64,000 bases of DNA from an uncultured Bryobacteraceae bacterium (GCA_937920635.1 CAKZUE010000004.1:1-64000), one strand, 5' to 3'. Counted from the first letter of the stretch, positions 1-9,231 are shown. Notes: generated from the letters alone by a model not told the origin. Translations and numbers: made by a program.

Positions 1-558
1 GCCCAGCGCCTGTTCGGCGTGCGCTTCCGCGTGGCGCGGACGCCATCGCCCGCGCACGCGAGGGAGGTGTTCCGCGGCGCGGAGGGCGTCAACGTCTACG
101 AGCGGGACGGCGCGCTGCCGCGCGTGTTCACGGTGCACGAGGCTTTCGGCATGGACAACCGAGAACATGCGGCGGGCGCCCTGTACTCGATCCGGGAGCG
201 GCTCGGAGAAACAACATTTCTGCCCGGTCCTGTTCCGGCGCTGGAAAAGTGCGGCGGCGATGAAGAAGCCCGCATTCTCGAATACGGCCACAACCGCGTC
301 GTCATTGAGGCGCGTCTGCGCTGCCGCGGCATGCTGATCCTCACCGATACCTGGTTTCCCGGTTGGCGAGCCAGCGTCGACGGACGCGCGGCACGGATCC
401 ATGAAGCCTACGCCGCCGTCCGGGGCGTGGTGGTGGAAGCCGGCACGCACCGCGTGGAGTTCCGCTACCGGCCCGCCAGCGTGCTCGCCGGCGGAGCGCT
501 CACCGCGCTGGCGTGCCTGGCCGCGGCCGCCTGCGCCCGCCGCCGCAGGCTACACTAA
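1..558 (+). CDS. C-terminal part of a large membrane protein (YfhO-like), 5' end outside window
   Basis: The frame is open from base 1, so the gene starts upstream of the window. The visible 185 residues end in a soluble beta-rich segment with the motif TDTWFPGWRASVDG, then a hydrophobic stretch (VLAGGALTALACLAAAA) and an Arg-rich tail. Large bacterial YfhO-type membrane proteins, linked to lipoteichoic-acid or glycolipid glycosylation, typically end with a 'yyPGWka.vDG' segment followed by a last membrane helix. That is the basis of the call. The GT-C catalytic part is not visible, so family membership is inferred. The downstream Nramp gene follows after 8 nt, and its -10-like box overlaps the stop codon of this gene. 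Confidence 0.6.
   Translation, partial: AQRLFGVRFRVARTPSPAHAREVFRGAEGVNVYERDGALPRVFTVHEAFGMDNREHAAGALYSIRERLGETTFLPGPVPALEKCGGDEEARILEYGHNRVVIEARLRCRGMLILTDTWFPGWRASVDGRAARIHEAYAAVRGVVVEAGTHRVEFRYRPASVLAGGALTALACLAAAACARRRRLH
551..556 (+). promoter_or_regulatory. -10-like TACACT box of the Nramp gene
   Basis: TACACT lies 10 nt before the ATG at 567, with a possible ribosome site AAGGGG between. No -35 element is evident. It is one of the recurrent start-proximal TAnnnT boxes in this window. Confidence 0.4.
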
Positions 559-566
559 GGGGCACG

Positions 567-2402
567 ATGGGATCCGCCGCGCCGTCCCTGCCCGAGGTCC
601 ATTCGTCGGTCTCGACCGCGCACCCCTCGCTGTGGAAGCGCATGTTCGCTTTTGCCGGCCCGGCCTATCTGGTTAGCGTCGGCTACATGGATCCCGGCAA
701 CTGGGCCACCGACATCGAGGCCGGATCGCGCTTCGGCTACCGCCTGCTGTGGGTGCTGGTGGCGTCGAACCTGATGGCGATCCTGTTGCAGACCCTCAGC
801 GCCCGGCTCGGCATCGTCACGGGCCGCGATCTGGCGCAAGCCTGCCGCGAAGCGTACCCGCGCCCGGTGAGCCACGCCCTCTGGGTGCTGGCCGAGATTG
901 CCATCGCTGCCTGCGATCTCGCCGAACTGCTCGGCGCGGCCATCGGCCTGCACCTGCTGTTCGGTCTGCCGCTGCTGGCCGGCGTGCTGATCACCGCGGC
1001 CGACACGCTGCTGATCCTCTGGTTCGGGCGGTTCGGCATCCGCCTGATCGAATCCATCATCCTCGGCTTCATCACCGTCATCGCCGGCTGCTTCCTGATC
1101 GAGATCATCCTGGCGCGTCCGGTCTGGAGCGAAGTGGCGGGCGGGCTTGTGCCGCGGCTGGACCCGGCCAGCCTGTATGTCGCCGTGGCCATGCTGGGGG
1201 CGACGGTGATGCCGCACAATCTCTACCTGCACTCGTCGCTGGTGCAGACGCGCTCGTTCGGCGCCGATGTCGAATCCCGCCGCGCCGCCTGCCGGTTCAA
1301 TCTTGTCGACTCGGCCATCGCGCTCAACGGAGCGCTGTTCGTCAATGCGGCCATTCTCATCCTGGCCGCCTCGACGTTTTTCAGCCAGGGCCTGGTAGTG
1401 ACTGAAATCGGCCAGGCGCACGCCATGCTGACGCCGCTGCTCGGCACCACGCTGGCGGGCGCCGCCTTCGCGCTGGCGCTGCTGTTCTCCGGCCAGTCTT
1501 CCACCATCACCGGGACCATGGCCGGGCAGATCGTGATGGAGGGTTTCCTCAACTTCCGCATGCGGCCCTGGCTGCGGCGGCTGATCACGCGCGGCGTGGC
1601 CATCGTGCCAGCGGCGCTGACCATCCAGTACGCGGGCAATGAGGGCGCCTACCGGCTGCTGATCCTCAGCCAGGTGGTGCTCAGCCTGCAACTGCCATTC
1701 GCCATCGTGCCCCTGGTGCGCTTCACCGGCGACCGCCGCCGCATGGGCGCGCTGGTGAACCCGGGCTGGGTGAAGGCGCTGGGCTACGGCTGCGCGGCGC
1801 TGATCATCGGTCTGAACCTGTGGCTGGCGTGGGTGGAGCTGGGCGCTCTCCCGAATTGGGCTGCCGCCTCCATCATCGCGCCGCTGGCCGGTCTGCTGGT
1901 TTATGTGGGCGCGGCGCGGCTGCGCGACCGCGCCGCCGCGGTGATGCCCGAAGCCGGCGAGCTGCGCTTCGCCGAGCCGCTCTACCGCCGCATCCTCGTG
2001 CCCGTGGATCACTCCGAACTGGACCGCGTGGCGCTGGCCCATGCCGTGGCGCTCGGCAAGCCGCACGGCGCCGTGATCCACCTGCTGCATGTGGAAGAGG
2101 GCGTCGCCAGCCAGATTTACGGCGACCAAGCGCGCACGGCCGAAATCGAACAGGGGCGGCGCTACTTCGAAGAGCTGGCGGAGGCCGTCCGCCGCGCCGG
2201 TCTGAAGGCCGAACTCGCCGTGCTGCATGGCAAGGAAGCCCGGACCATCATCATCCGGCAGGCCCGGACGCTTGCTCCGGACCTCATCGTGATGGGCGCG
2301 CACGGGCACCGCGGCGTGATGGATCTTGTTTTCGGCGCCACGATCAATGAAGTCCGCCACGGCGTGGATGTGCCGGTGCTCGTGGTGCGCATGCCGCTGT
2401 GA
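567..2402 (+). CDS. Nramp family divalent metal transporter with C-terminal UspA domain
   Basis: This 611-residue protein is an Nramp (MntH-type) proton-coupled Mn/Fe transporter of the inner membrane fused to a cytoplasmic universal-stress domain. The Nramp signatures are DPGNWATD in the first helix (about residue 51) and MPHNLYLHSS in the sixth helix, within about 11 hydrophobic helices covering residues 35-460. Residues about 480-611 form a UspA domain (RILVPVDHSELD at its start). It ends with an ATP-binding-type GAHGHRG segment and VPVLVVRMP. ATG 567 is chosen over an upstream in-frame start because AAGGGG precedes it. Classical MntH is about 410-440 residues and lacks the Usp part. The Usp domain may sense nucleotide or stress; that is inference. 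Confidence 0.88.
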   Translation: MGSAAPSLPEVHSSVSTAHPSLWKRMFAFAGPAYLVSVGYMDPGNWATDIEAGSRFGYRLLWVLVASNLMAILLQTLSARLGIVTGRDLAQACREAYPRPVSHALWVLAEIAIAACDLAELLGAAIGLHLLFGLPLLAGVLITAADTLLILWFGRFGIRLIESIILGFITVIAGCFLIEIILARPVWSEVAGGLVPRLDPASLYVAVAMLGATVMPHNLYLHSSLVQTRSFGADVESRRAACRFNLVDSAIALNGALFVNAAILILAASTFFSQGLVVTEIGQAHAMLTPLLGTTLAGAAFALALLFSGQSSTITGTMAGQIVMEGFLNFRMRPWLRRLITRGVAIVPAALTIQYAGNEGAYRLLILSQVVLSLQLPFAIVPLVRFTGDRRRMGALVNPGWVKALGYGCAALIIGLNLWLAWVELGALPNWAAASIIAPLAGLLVYVGAARLRDRAAAVMPEAGELRFAEPLYRRILVPVDHSELDRVALAHAVALGKPHGAVIHLLHVEEGVASQIYGDQARTAEIEQGRRYFEELAEAVRRAGLKAELAVLHGKEARTIIIRQARTLAPDLIVMGAHGHRGVMDLVFGATINEVRHGVDVPVLVVRMPL

Positions 2403-2536
2403 CACGCGGGCGGGCGTGAGACATTTGGACGCAGGCTGTGTCATGCCGACGCAGCCGGAGTCTCGGCGGCCTGCCTAACCCATTCATCTGGATAGGCATA
2501 TGTTTGGCAGGCCGCTTGCTCTCTGGCGCGTTGGGT

Positions 2537-3079
2537 ATGATCATGCGCCCGCTCCGCGCCGCCATCCTGCTCGCCGCCGCCCTGGCGGCTGGCGCGACCA
2601 CGCTCGAGAAGCTGAGCGTGGAGGAGATGGCGCAGAAGTCAACATCGATTGTGCGGGCCCGGGCGTCGGCCTCCTCGGGGGTGCAGCGGGGGTCGATGAT
2701 CTACACGGTCTACCGCTTGCAGGTGTCGGAGGTGCTGAAGGGCCCGGTGGCGCCGCCGGCCGAGGTCTACGTGCCGGGCGGCACATACGGGCGCTACCGC
2801 CAGAGCATCAGTGGCTCGCCGGTTCTGGAGCCGGGTGTCGAATATGTGCTGTTCCTGTGGGCCAGCCCGCGCGGGCTGGTGCAGGTCATCGGGCTGAGCC
2901 AGGGCGTGTTCCAGGTAAAGACGGCCGCCGGAGGAGAAGCCCTGCTGGTGCGGAGCAAGATCGAGGCCGAGTTCGTGGACCGCATGGGGAGGGCGGTGGA
3001 AGACGGCGGGATGAGGCTCTCGCTGGCCGGGCTGCGGGATCTGATTGCGCGGACGGCGGCGAAGGGGGAGGTGCGGTGA
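2537..3079 (+). CDS. Small secreted protein of unknown function
   Basis: The 180-residue product has a clear signal peptide (MIMRPLRAAILLAAALAAGA), followed by a domain of about 150 residues that I cannot assign. It contains a phrase seen in secreted hypothetical proteins (YRLQVSEVLKG) and ends in a helical basic tail. ATG 2537 and ATG 2543 are both possible starts. Its TGA overlaps the ATG of the downstream metalloprotease (TGATG at 3077-3081), so the two genes are very probably translationally coupled. A role as partner, inhibitor or chaperone of that protease is possible, but nothing in the sequence shows it. Confidence 0.7.
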   Translation: MIMRPLRAAILLAAALAAGATTLEKLSVEEMAQKSTSIVRARASASSGVQRGSMIYTVYRLQVSEVLKGPVAPPAEVYVPGGTYGRYRQSISGSPVLEPGVEYVLFLWASPRGLVQVIGLSQGVFQVKTAAGGEALLVRSKIEAEFVDRMGRAVEDGGMRLSLAGLRDLIARTAAKGEVR

Positions 3080-5547
3080 TGCTGCGGCGGGCGCTGCTGG
3101 CTCTGCTGATTGTCGCCTCGCCGTCAGCCGCTTACTATCACTTCGTCCGCTATGCCTCTGCCGAGCCGCCGTTCACCCCGATCTATGACCGGTTCGACCT
3201 CCGTGCGCTGCCCGGCAGGCAGGTGCAGTACTTCATCGCCCTCAACGGGCGCCTGACCCTGGCGCAAGGCGACTCGGAGGCGGCGGTGCTCAGCCAGATC
3301 CGCGCCGCCGCCGCGGTGTGGAACACGGTGCCGACTTCGGAGCTCCGCCTCGCCTTCGGCGGGTTTCGTGAGGCGGCCGGTGAAACGGGCGCTCCCTATA
3401 TCCAGGTGGAATTCACGGACGAGCTGCCCCCGGGCATCGTCGCACAGGGCGGCCCGGTTTCGAGGCTGGATCCAGCCGACGGACCCGGCGGCCCCTTCAC
3501 TCCCATCGCCCGTTCCGTGATCCGGCTGCCGCGCGATCTGTCCAGCCGTCCGAGTTGGACGGAGCGGTTCTTCCTGACCGTCGTCCACGAATTCGGCCAT
3601 ACGCTCGGCCTGCAACACACCTGGACCTCCAGCGTGATGTCGACCGAGATCACCCGGGCGGTGACCAAGGCCCGCCCGCTGGCGCAGGACGATATCGCCG
3701 CGCTTTCCGTGCTCTACCCCACTGCGGAATTCCGGAAAACCACCGGCTCGATCCGGGGCAGGATTCTCATGAACGGGCGGGGCGTGCCGCTGGCCTCGGT
3801 GGTGGCATTCTCTCCCGGCCGCGACGCCGTCAGCACCCTCACCGCGCCCGATGGAACCTATCGGATCGAAGGGTTGCCGCCGGGACCCTATTTCCTTTAC
3901 GCACATCCACTCCCGCCGGCCCTCGCAGGAGAGCCTCAGCCGGTCAATCTCGAACTGCCCTCCGGACCCGGCGGGCGCATCCTGCCCGGGGGCGCGTTCA
4001 ACCTGGCCTTTCATGGCGGCAGCACCGCCAGTACGCCTGTGGTGGTGGAATCCGGGACAGCCGTCGAGGGAATCGATCTCGCGGTGACGCCGCGGCCATC
4101 CGTCACGCTGCACTCGGTCCAGACCTATTCTTTCTTCGGCCAAAACGTGGTCAAGCCTGCCATCGTTCAGTTGTCCGGCGCCCTCCGCACGGCCGTCTTC
4201 TCGGGTTATGGGGCCAGCGCGGCAAGCCCCGGTTTCTCGCTCTCGGTCCTGAATGCCCCGGAGAGCATCATCGACGACAGTCTGCGCCCGTACGCCTCCG
4301 GCTACCTGATGGTTGACATCGCCGTGTCGCCGTTTTCCGGCGAGGGGCCGCGCCATCTCCTGTTCCGGAACAATGACGAGTTCTACGTGCTGCCCTCGGG
4401 GTTGAGGCTGGCGCGCCAACTGCCGCCTTCAATCGATTCCATCACGCCGGGCGAATCCGGCAGGCTGGTGATCGAGGGGCAAAGCCTCTCTGAATCCACG
4501 CAGGTCTGGGTCGACGGCGTCGCCTCCGCCGTGCAGGCGCGGGAGGGCCGGCTGGTGGTGACGCCTCCTCCCGCCCCTGCCGGACACCGCGGCGTGCTCG
4601 TGGCCCTCAACGAGGATGGACAAAGCTCCCTCTTTGTCCACGGCGGCGCCTCTCCCGTGGTTTCTTACGCGGAACAGACTGAGCCAACCGTCACCCTGGC
4701 CGACGTGCAGATCCCGGCAGGCGCCGAGATGGTTGTCGAGATCACCGGCTCGGGGGCCGACTTCCGGCAGTGGGCGCCGGCTCTCGGCCTGGGAGCCAGC
4801 GATGTGGCGGTGCGCAGGATCTGGGCCACAGGCGAAGGCAGCGCGCTGGCTTGGCTGACGGCCAGCAGCGGCGCCGTGCAGGCCGTGACGCCCATCACGG
4901 CCACGGTCGGCCTGGCTTCTTTCCGGCTGACATCCACCCTCACCGTGCTCCCCGCCAACGGCAAGCCGTTCGTGCGGATGTCGGAATTGCAGGACCAGTA
5001 CCTCTACCCCGGCGCCGCCGCCGTTCTGCCCGTGTCCGGTCTGCCTGCCGGAGCGTCCGCAGGCACTATCGCCGCCTTGGTGGGCGGGCTGCCGGCGGCG
5101 GTGCTGAACGCCAACGATGCCCACGTCGTGATCCAGATCCCCGGCCAGCTGGCGCCGGGCGTTTATCCGCTGAACCTCACACTGGCTGGCACGGCGGCCC
5201 TGCCCGCTGCCCTCGAGGTGCGTGCGGCGCCGCCTATCATCCTCTTCGCCCGCAAGCTGGATGGAACGCCGGTCTCTGCACTTGCCCCGGTCCGCAGCGA
5301 GGATGTCGTGGTCCTCGCCGTGGGGCGCCTCGTCGAAAAGGAGCCGATGCTGGCTGGCATCCGGGTCTTCACTGGCGCCATCGAGCACCAGGTGCTGTCG
5401 GTGAGATCGAACCCCGAACTGCCTGGCACCCATCTGGTTGAGGTCCGCCTGGCCAAGGCCGAATCCGCCGACGGCGCGCTGCCGCTGGCCGTGGCGCAGG
5501 ATCAGGCCCGGTCGTTGACGCCTTTCCTGCTGCCGTATCAGCCGTAA
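3079..5547 (+). CDS. Secreted metzincin-type zinc metalloprotease with CarboxypepD-like and IPT-like domains
   Basis: The 822-residue protein begins with a signal peptide (residues 1-20). Residues 25-215 resemble the matrixin-like metzincin fold, with the zinc motif HEFGHTLGLQH starting at residue 170 (HExxHxxGxxH) and a Met-turn candidate SVMSTE shortly after. Residues about 223-300 resemble a carboxypeptidase-regulatory beta-sandwich (GSIRGRIL, DGTYRIEGLPPGPY). Residues about 449-520 look like an IPT/TIG immunoglobulin-like domain (PSIDSITPGESG). The rest is beta-rich and unassigned. It is probably exported and degrades extracellular protein. The start overlaps the stop of the preceding secreted gene; GTG 3076 is an alternative start. 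The substrate is unknown. Confidence 0.82.
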   Translation: MLRRALLALLIVASPSAAYYHFVRYASAEPPFTPIYDRFDLRALPGRQVQYFIALNGRLTLAQGDSEAAVLSQIRAAAAVWNTVPTSELRLAFGGFREAAGETGAPYIQVEFTDELPPGIVAQGGPVSRLDPADGPGGPFTPIARSVIRLPRDLSSRPSWTERFFLTVVHEFGHTLGLQHTWTSSVMSTEITRAVTKARPLAQDDIAALSVLYPTAEFRKTTGSIRGRILMNGRGVPLASVVAFSPGRDAVSTLTAPDGTYRIEGLPPGPYFLYAHPLPPALAGEPQPVNLELPSGPGGRILPGGAFNLAFHGGSTASTPVVVESGTAVEGIDLAVTPRPSVTLHSVQTYSFFGQNVVKPAIVQLSGALRTAVFSGYGASAASPGFSLSVLNAPESIIDDSLRPYASGYLMVDIAVSPFSGEGPRHLLFRNNDEFYVLPSGLRLARQLPPSIDSITPGESGRLVIEGQSLSESTQVWVDGVASAVQAREGRLVVTPPPAPAGHRGVLVALNEDGQSSLFVHGGASPVVSYAEQTEPTVTLADVQIPAGAEMVVEITGSGADFRQWAPALGLGASDVAVRRIWATGEGSALAWLTASSGAVQAVTPITATVGLASFRLTSTLTVLPANGKPFVRMSELQDQYLYPGAAAVLPVSGLPAGASAGTIAALVGGLPAAVLNANDAHVVIQIPGQLAPGVYPLNLTLAGTAALPAALEVRAAPPIILFARKLDGTPVSALAPVRSEDVVVLAVGRLVEKEPMLAGIRVFTGAIEHQVLSVRSNPELPGTHLVEVRLAKAESADGALPLAVAQDQARSLTPFLLPYQP

Positions 5548-5882
5548 TCTCATTGCCCGCAGGGATGCGCCTGGTTGTCCGCCGCGGCTCGCACTCGCGT
5601 CTGCGTCCTGTCGGGCGTGGAATCTGGAGCGGTTTGCGCAATGTGGAAGCCCGCACCTTGCCGCGCCGACCGGCGAGATAGCGCGGCCGGAGCAAGCCCG
5701 GCGGGATGATACCATAACAAATTCGTGGTCAAGCAGACGGCATCCTCACAGCCTGCGGACAGGCGCGCTGCGGCCCTGCACGCCGCTTCCTGCGAGCCGG
5801 TTTTCCCGCCGGAATTCTTTCACGGCGCCGGAGCCAGACCTGGATCACCAGCCAGGCTCAGGATGCGCAAAACAGCATAGTG
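5548..5882 (+). other. Intergenic stretch without a supported gene
   Basis: These 335 bases hold no credible coding sequence in either direction. A TACCAT box at 5710-5715 is a weak promoter candidate for the glycan module that follows. CCTG-cgga-CAGG near 5753 is a minor hairpin. I see no terminator with a T-run and no tRNA. Confidence 0.5.
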
Positions 5883-6863
5883 ATGAGGCTCGTATCCCTT
5901 CCTTTGCTGCTCTACGGCCTGCTTATGGGCGCGGCCGGATTTCTGCTGTTCAGTGCCGGGGCTGCCGCCGATCTGGCCGTGCGCATTGTGGCCGGAGTGG
6001 CGCCGCCGGCCTGGATAGCCCCCCTCTACCTCTGGAGCGGCGTTCTGGTTTGGGCGGGCGCGGCGCTGGCCGGCATCGACCTGTTCGTGCTTCTGCCCGC
6101 GAAGCGCCATGACCGGGCGGTGCTCTGGGATCCGCCTGCCAATCCGCGGCTCACCGTGGTCCTGACCGCATATAACGACAGGGACAGCATCCGGCCCGCG
6201 GTTCGCGATTTCGCCTCCCATCCCATGGTCGAGCGGGTCATTGTGGTGGACAACAACAGCAGCGACGGCACGGCCGAGGCAGCGGCCGAGGAAGGCGCGA
6301 TCGTTGTGCCGGAGAAAAGGCAGGGCTATGGGTGGTGCGTGTACCGCTGCCTCGAAGAGGGCTGCCGGATGCAGGACACCCAACTGACGCTGCTGTGCGA
6401 AGGAGACATGACGTTCCGCGCCCACGATATCGACAAGTTCCTGTCCTACATCCCGCACGCAGAAATCGTCAACGGCACGCGCATCGTCGAACAGCTCCGG
6501 GCCCGGAAGACGCAATTGACCACCTTCATGTACTACGGCAATTTCTTCGTAGGAAAGCTTCTGGAGGCCAAGCACATCGGCAGGGGAACATTCACCGACG
6601 TGGGCACCACCTACAAGCTGTGCCGCAATGAGGCCCTCAGGAAATTGCTGCCCCTGTTGAATCCCCGCATCAATCTGGAATTCAACGCCCATTTCCTGGA
6701 CACGGCTCTCCGCCATGGGTTTCACATCGTCGAGTGCCCCGTCACGTTCCACGACCGCATCGGCTTGAGCAAGGGCGGCAACAGGAGCAACTGGACCGCG
6801 CTGATGGTCGGCCTGCGGATGATCCGCGGACTGGTGGCCGGATGGGAGCCGCGAAAGCCATGA
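5883..6863 (+). CDS. Family 2 glycosyltransferase with N-terminal membrane anchor
   Basis: The first 70 residues contain two hydrophobic helices. A GT-A fold follows, starting at LTVVLTAYNDRDS (about residue 94). VIVVDNNSSDGT is the nucleotide-sugar loop and LCEGDMTF supplies the acidic metal site. The layout resembles polyprenyl-phosphate sugar transferases (DPM/GtrB-like), but the anchor is N-terminal. ATG 5883 is used; GTG 5880 is in frame. Its TGA overlaps the ATG of the methyltransferase (ATGA), and a GT39-like membrane enzyme follows, so the three probably build and transfer a lipid-linked sugar. The sugar and acceptor cannot be told from sequence. Confidence 0.82.
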   Translation: MRLVSLPLLLYGLLMGAAGFLLFSAGAAADLAVRIVAGVAPPAWIAPLYLWSGVLVWAGAALAGIDLFVLLPAKRHDRAVLWDPPANPRLTVVLTAYNDRDSIRPAVRDFASHPMVERVIVVDNNSSDGTAEAAAEEGAIVVPEKRQGYGWCVYRCLEEGCRMQDTQLTLLCEGDMTFRAHDIDKFLSYIPHAEIVNGTRIVEQLRARKTQLTTFMYYGNFFVGKLLEAKHIGRGTFTDVGTTYKLCRNEALRKLLPLLNPRINLEFNAHFLDTALRHGFHIVECPVTFHDRIGLSKGGNRSNWTALMVGLRMIRGLVAGWEPRKP

Positions 6864-7495
6864 GTTATTTCGACTCCCGGTTCCAGTTCGATCCGAGGCG
6901 GGAGGTGCTGTGGAAGGCGCTGTGCGACTTCCATTTCTCCGCGCTGGTGCCGCCCGGGGGCCATGTTCTGGAGCTCGGCGCCGGCTATTGCCACTTCATC
7001 AACAATGTCCGGGCCGGGAGGAAAACGGCCATTGACATCTCTCCGGTCGCGGCCGCGCACGCGGCCGAAGGCGTGACGGTGCGCACGGGCAGCGTCACGG
7101 ATCTCGATTTCCTGCCGGACGCCTCCGTGGATCTGGCTTTCGCCAGCAACCTGTTCGAGCACCTCGCCCAGTCCGATTTCGCGCTTTGCCTGGCCGGGCT
7201 CCGCAGGAAGCTCAAACCGGGCGGCCAACTGGTCATATTACAGCCGAATTACCGGCGCGCGTATCGGGAATATTTCGATGATTACACGCATATTTCTGTT
7301 TACTCGGATGTAAGCCTCAGCGATTTCTTGCGTGCGAATGGTTATGTTGTTTTGGAATGCCGTCCGGGCTTTTTGCCGTTTTCCGTCGTTTCCAGACTCC
7401 CTGTACATCGTCAACTGATCCGCTTGTATCTCTGGTCGCCATGGAAACCCTTTGCCAAACAGATGCTCCTGCGGGCGGCGCCGGCCGCGCGCTGA
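6860..7495 (+). CDS. SAM-dependent methyltransferase (class I)
   Basis: This is a 211-residue class I methyltransferase. Motif I is VLELGAGYCHFI (about residue 35), the acidic end of strand 2 is AIDISP, and motif IV is DLAFASNLFEHL followed by LRRKLKPGGQLVILQPN. These features match the Methyltransf_11/23 group. It starts at ATG 6860, which overlaps the previous TGA by 4 nt. Its 3' end overlaps the next gene by 55 nt in another frame. Context suggests modification of a lipid or glycan intermediate, but the acceptor is unknown. Confidence 0.85.
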   Translation: MSYFDSRFQFDPRREVLWKALCDFHFSALVPPGGHVLELGAGYCHFINNVRAGRKTAIDISPVAAAHAAEGVTVRTGSVTDLDFLPDASVDLAFASNLFEHLAQSDFALCLAGLRRKLKPGGQLVILQPNYRRAYREYFDDYTHISVYSDVSLSDFLRANGYVVLECRPGFLPFSVVSRLPVHRQLIRLYLWSPWKPFAKQMLLRAAPAAR

Positions 7496-9231
7496 ACCGG
7501 GCCGCCTGGCTGGCTGCGGCGGCGGCGCTGATCCTGTTCGCGATCCCCGCCGCCACGCCGCTATACCTGGACAATATGGATTTTCCGGCGGTGGCGAAGG
7601 CTGCGTCCGAGACCGGCCTCCCCATCTACTACCGGGGCGAAGAAAACCCCCGTCATTCCGGCCTGTATCATCCGCCGCTTTACATTTACAGCCTGGCCGC
7701 CTGGTTCCGCCTGTGGGGATTCGGGGAGGTCCAGGCGCGCCTGTTCGGCCTCCTGTGCCTGTTTCTGCACGGCTGGATCGTGCTCTGCGGAATCCGCCTC
7801 CTGTTCGGCAAAGAGGCGGAGAGCCGGATCGCGCCGTGGTTCTGGATTCTGTTCCTGCTGAACCCCTACGCGCTGCAAGGGGCGGCGGTGCTGGACATCG
7901 ATACGGCGGTTTACGGCCCCCTGCTTGTAGGCCTGCTGGCAGCGGCGCTCCGAATCCAATGGTCGGACGGGCGGCCCCGCCAGGATTCCGTCCGCCTGTC
8001 CGAGCTGGGCCTGCTCGCGCTGCTCACGGCTCTTGCCTTTTGGGCGAAGCTGACCACCGTGCTGTCGGCTGTGCCTGCCGTCCTGGCGCTGCTGGCGGGA
8101 AGGCTGGGCTGGCGCAAGGCGCTCCTGTCGGGGGGCGGCGCGATGGCGTCGGGAGCAGCGCTGTTCCTGGCCAGTTATTTCTTCTACGGATGGGCCACAG
8201 GACAAGATGTTCTGTACACGTTCCGGTTCACGGCCATGAGCCTCACCACGCGCAGTTCCGCCGGGATGGGGTGGCAATGGCTGGCGGCGCACGCGCGGAC
8301 GCTGCTGGACATGACGGTGTGGCAGGTGCAGTGGTCCGGGCTGCTTCCCTGGGCCGTGGCCGTGGCCCTGGCGCTCGTGCTGGCGTACCGCGGATGGCTC
8401 AGGGGAGAGCGGCGGATGCGCGACGCGGGCGTGGTGCTGCTCTGGGCGCTTTTCGTCTCGGGATTCTATTGCGCCCTTCTTCCCACTTACGGACGGGCGC
8501 CTTTCAAGTACATCTTCGTGTGCTGGGGAGTGGTCGCCTGCTGCACGGCCGCCATTGCGGCGGAAGCCTGGGACCGGTTGTCCCGCCTTGCCGGGCTGCG
8601 CCTTGCCTGGATTGGATTGCCGGGCGTGCTGCTGTTTGCCGCCGGCTTCGTAGTGTCAGGCAAATGGCTCCGCGACAGGATGATTCTGGAGGGAACGATG
8701 ACGCGGGCGGACCTGCTGGCGCTGGTTCTGCCGGCCGCCGCCGCGCTGGTCGGCCTGGCTTTCCGGAGCCGCGCCACCGGCGGAGCCCTCTTTTGCTGGG
8801 CCGCGCTGGCCCACGCGGGCCTGATGCTCGGGTTGGCTCTGGCCATGGCCAGAGCGCCGTACCCGACCACCTACGACTACGGCCAGCAGGGATTCGATGA
8901 AACAGTGTGCTTTATCCGGCAGCACACCCAGCCGGGAGACGCGATTCTCTCCATGAAGGATGTTGGGTTCCGCGCCGATCGGCGGTACTTCGAGAACTAC
9001 GGCTATGTGTTCGGCGGACCCGCCGCGGCGGAGGCAGCCCGGCGGTTGCTGGCGGAAGGCAGGGCGCGGTATGCCGTGTTCACCGAAGGCAACGGCCCCG
9101 ATTTTCTCGGCTTCAATCCGCAACTAAAAGAGGTCATCGACAGCCTCTGCACCCTGGAGCGCGCTTACGGGCACTACCGGATTTATGATTGCGCCCCGCG
9201 GGCCCAAGCCGAACCCCCACCCAAGCCCTGA
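7441..9231 (+). CDS. Polytopic GT39/ArnT-like glycosyltransferase
   Basis: The product is 596 residues with about 11-12 hydrophobic helices. After the first helix it has an acidic loop (LDNMDFPAVAKAA) and a large extracytoplasmic loop segment (HPPLYIYSLAAWF) typical of dolichyl-phosphate-mannose-mannosyltransferase-like (PMT_2/GT-C) proteins. A second Asp segment, LDIDTAVYGP, follows. ATG 7441 is chosen because the first membrane segment begins about 25 residues later. An upstream start at 7357 would deepen the overlap with the methyltransferase. It probably transfers a sugar from a polyprenyl-phosphate donor on the periplasmic side, fitting the adjacent GT2. Acceptor unknown. Confidence 0.78.
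   Translation: METLCQTDAPAGGAGRALNRAAWLAAAAALILFAIPAATPLYLDNMDFPAVAKAASETGLPIYYRGEENPRHSGLYHPPLYIYSLAAWFRLWGFGEVQARLFGLLCLFLHGWIVLCGIRLLFGKEAESRIAPWFWILFLLNPYALQGAAVLDIDTAVYGPLLVGLLAAALRIQWSDGRPRQDSVRLSELGLLALLTALAFWAKLTTVLSAVPAVLALLAGRLGWRKALLSGGGAMASGAALFLASYFFYGWATGQDVLYTFRFTAMSLTTRSSAGMGWQWLAAHARTLLDMTVWQVQWSGLLPWAVAVALALVLAYRGWLRGERRMRDAGVVLLWALFVSGFYCALLPTYGRAPFKYIFVCWGVVACCTAAIAAEAWDRLSRLAGLRLAWIGLPGVLLFAAGFVVSGKWLRDRMILEGTMTRADLLALVLPAAAALVGLAFRSRATGGALFCWAALAHAGLMLGLALAMARAPYPTTYDYGQQGFDETVCFIRQHTQPGDAILSMKDVGFRADRRYFENYGYVFGGPAAAEAARRLLAEGRARYAVFTEGNGPDFLGFNPQLKEVIDSLCTLERAYGHYRIYDCAPRAQAEPPPKP

Noticed and set aside
555-2444. Minus-strand open frame of 629 codons opposite the Nramp gene
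   Set aside because: The composition (Gln/His/Arg) is that of a codon-structure shadow, and no domain is recognisable.
5550-5732. Short minus-strand open frame in the gap before the GT2 gene
   Set aside because: There is no ribosome site, no domain and no sign of coding bias.
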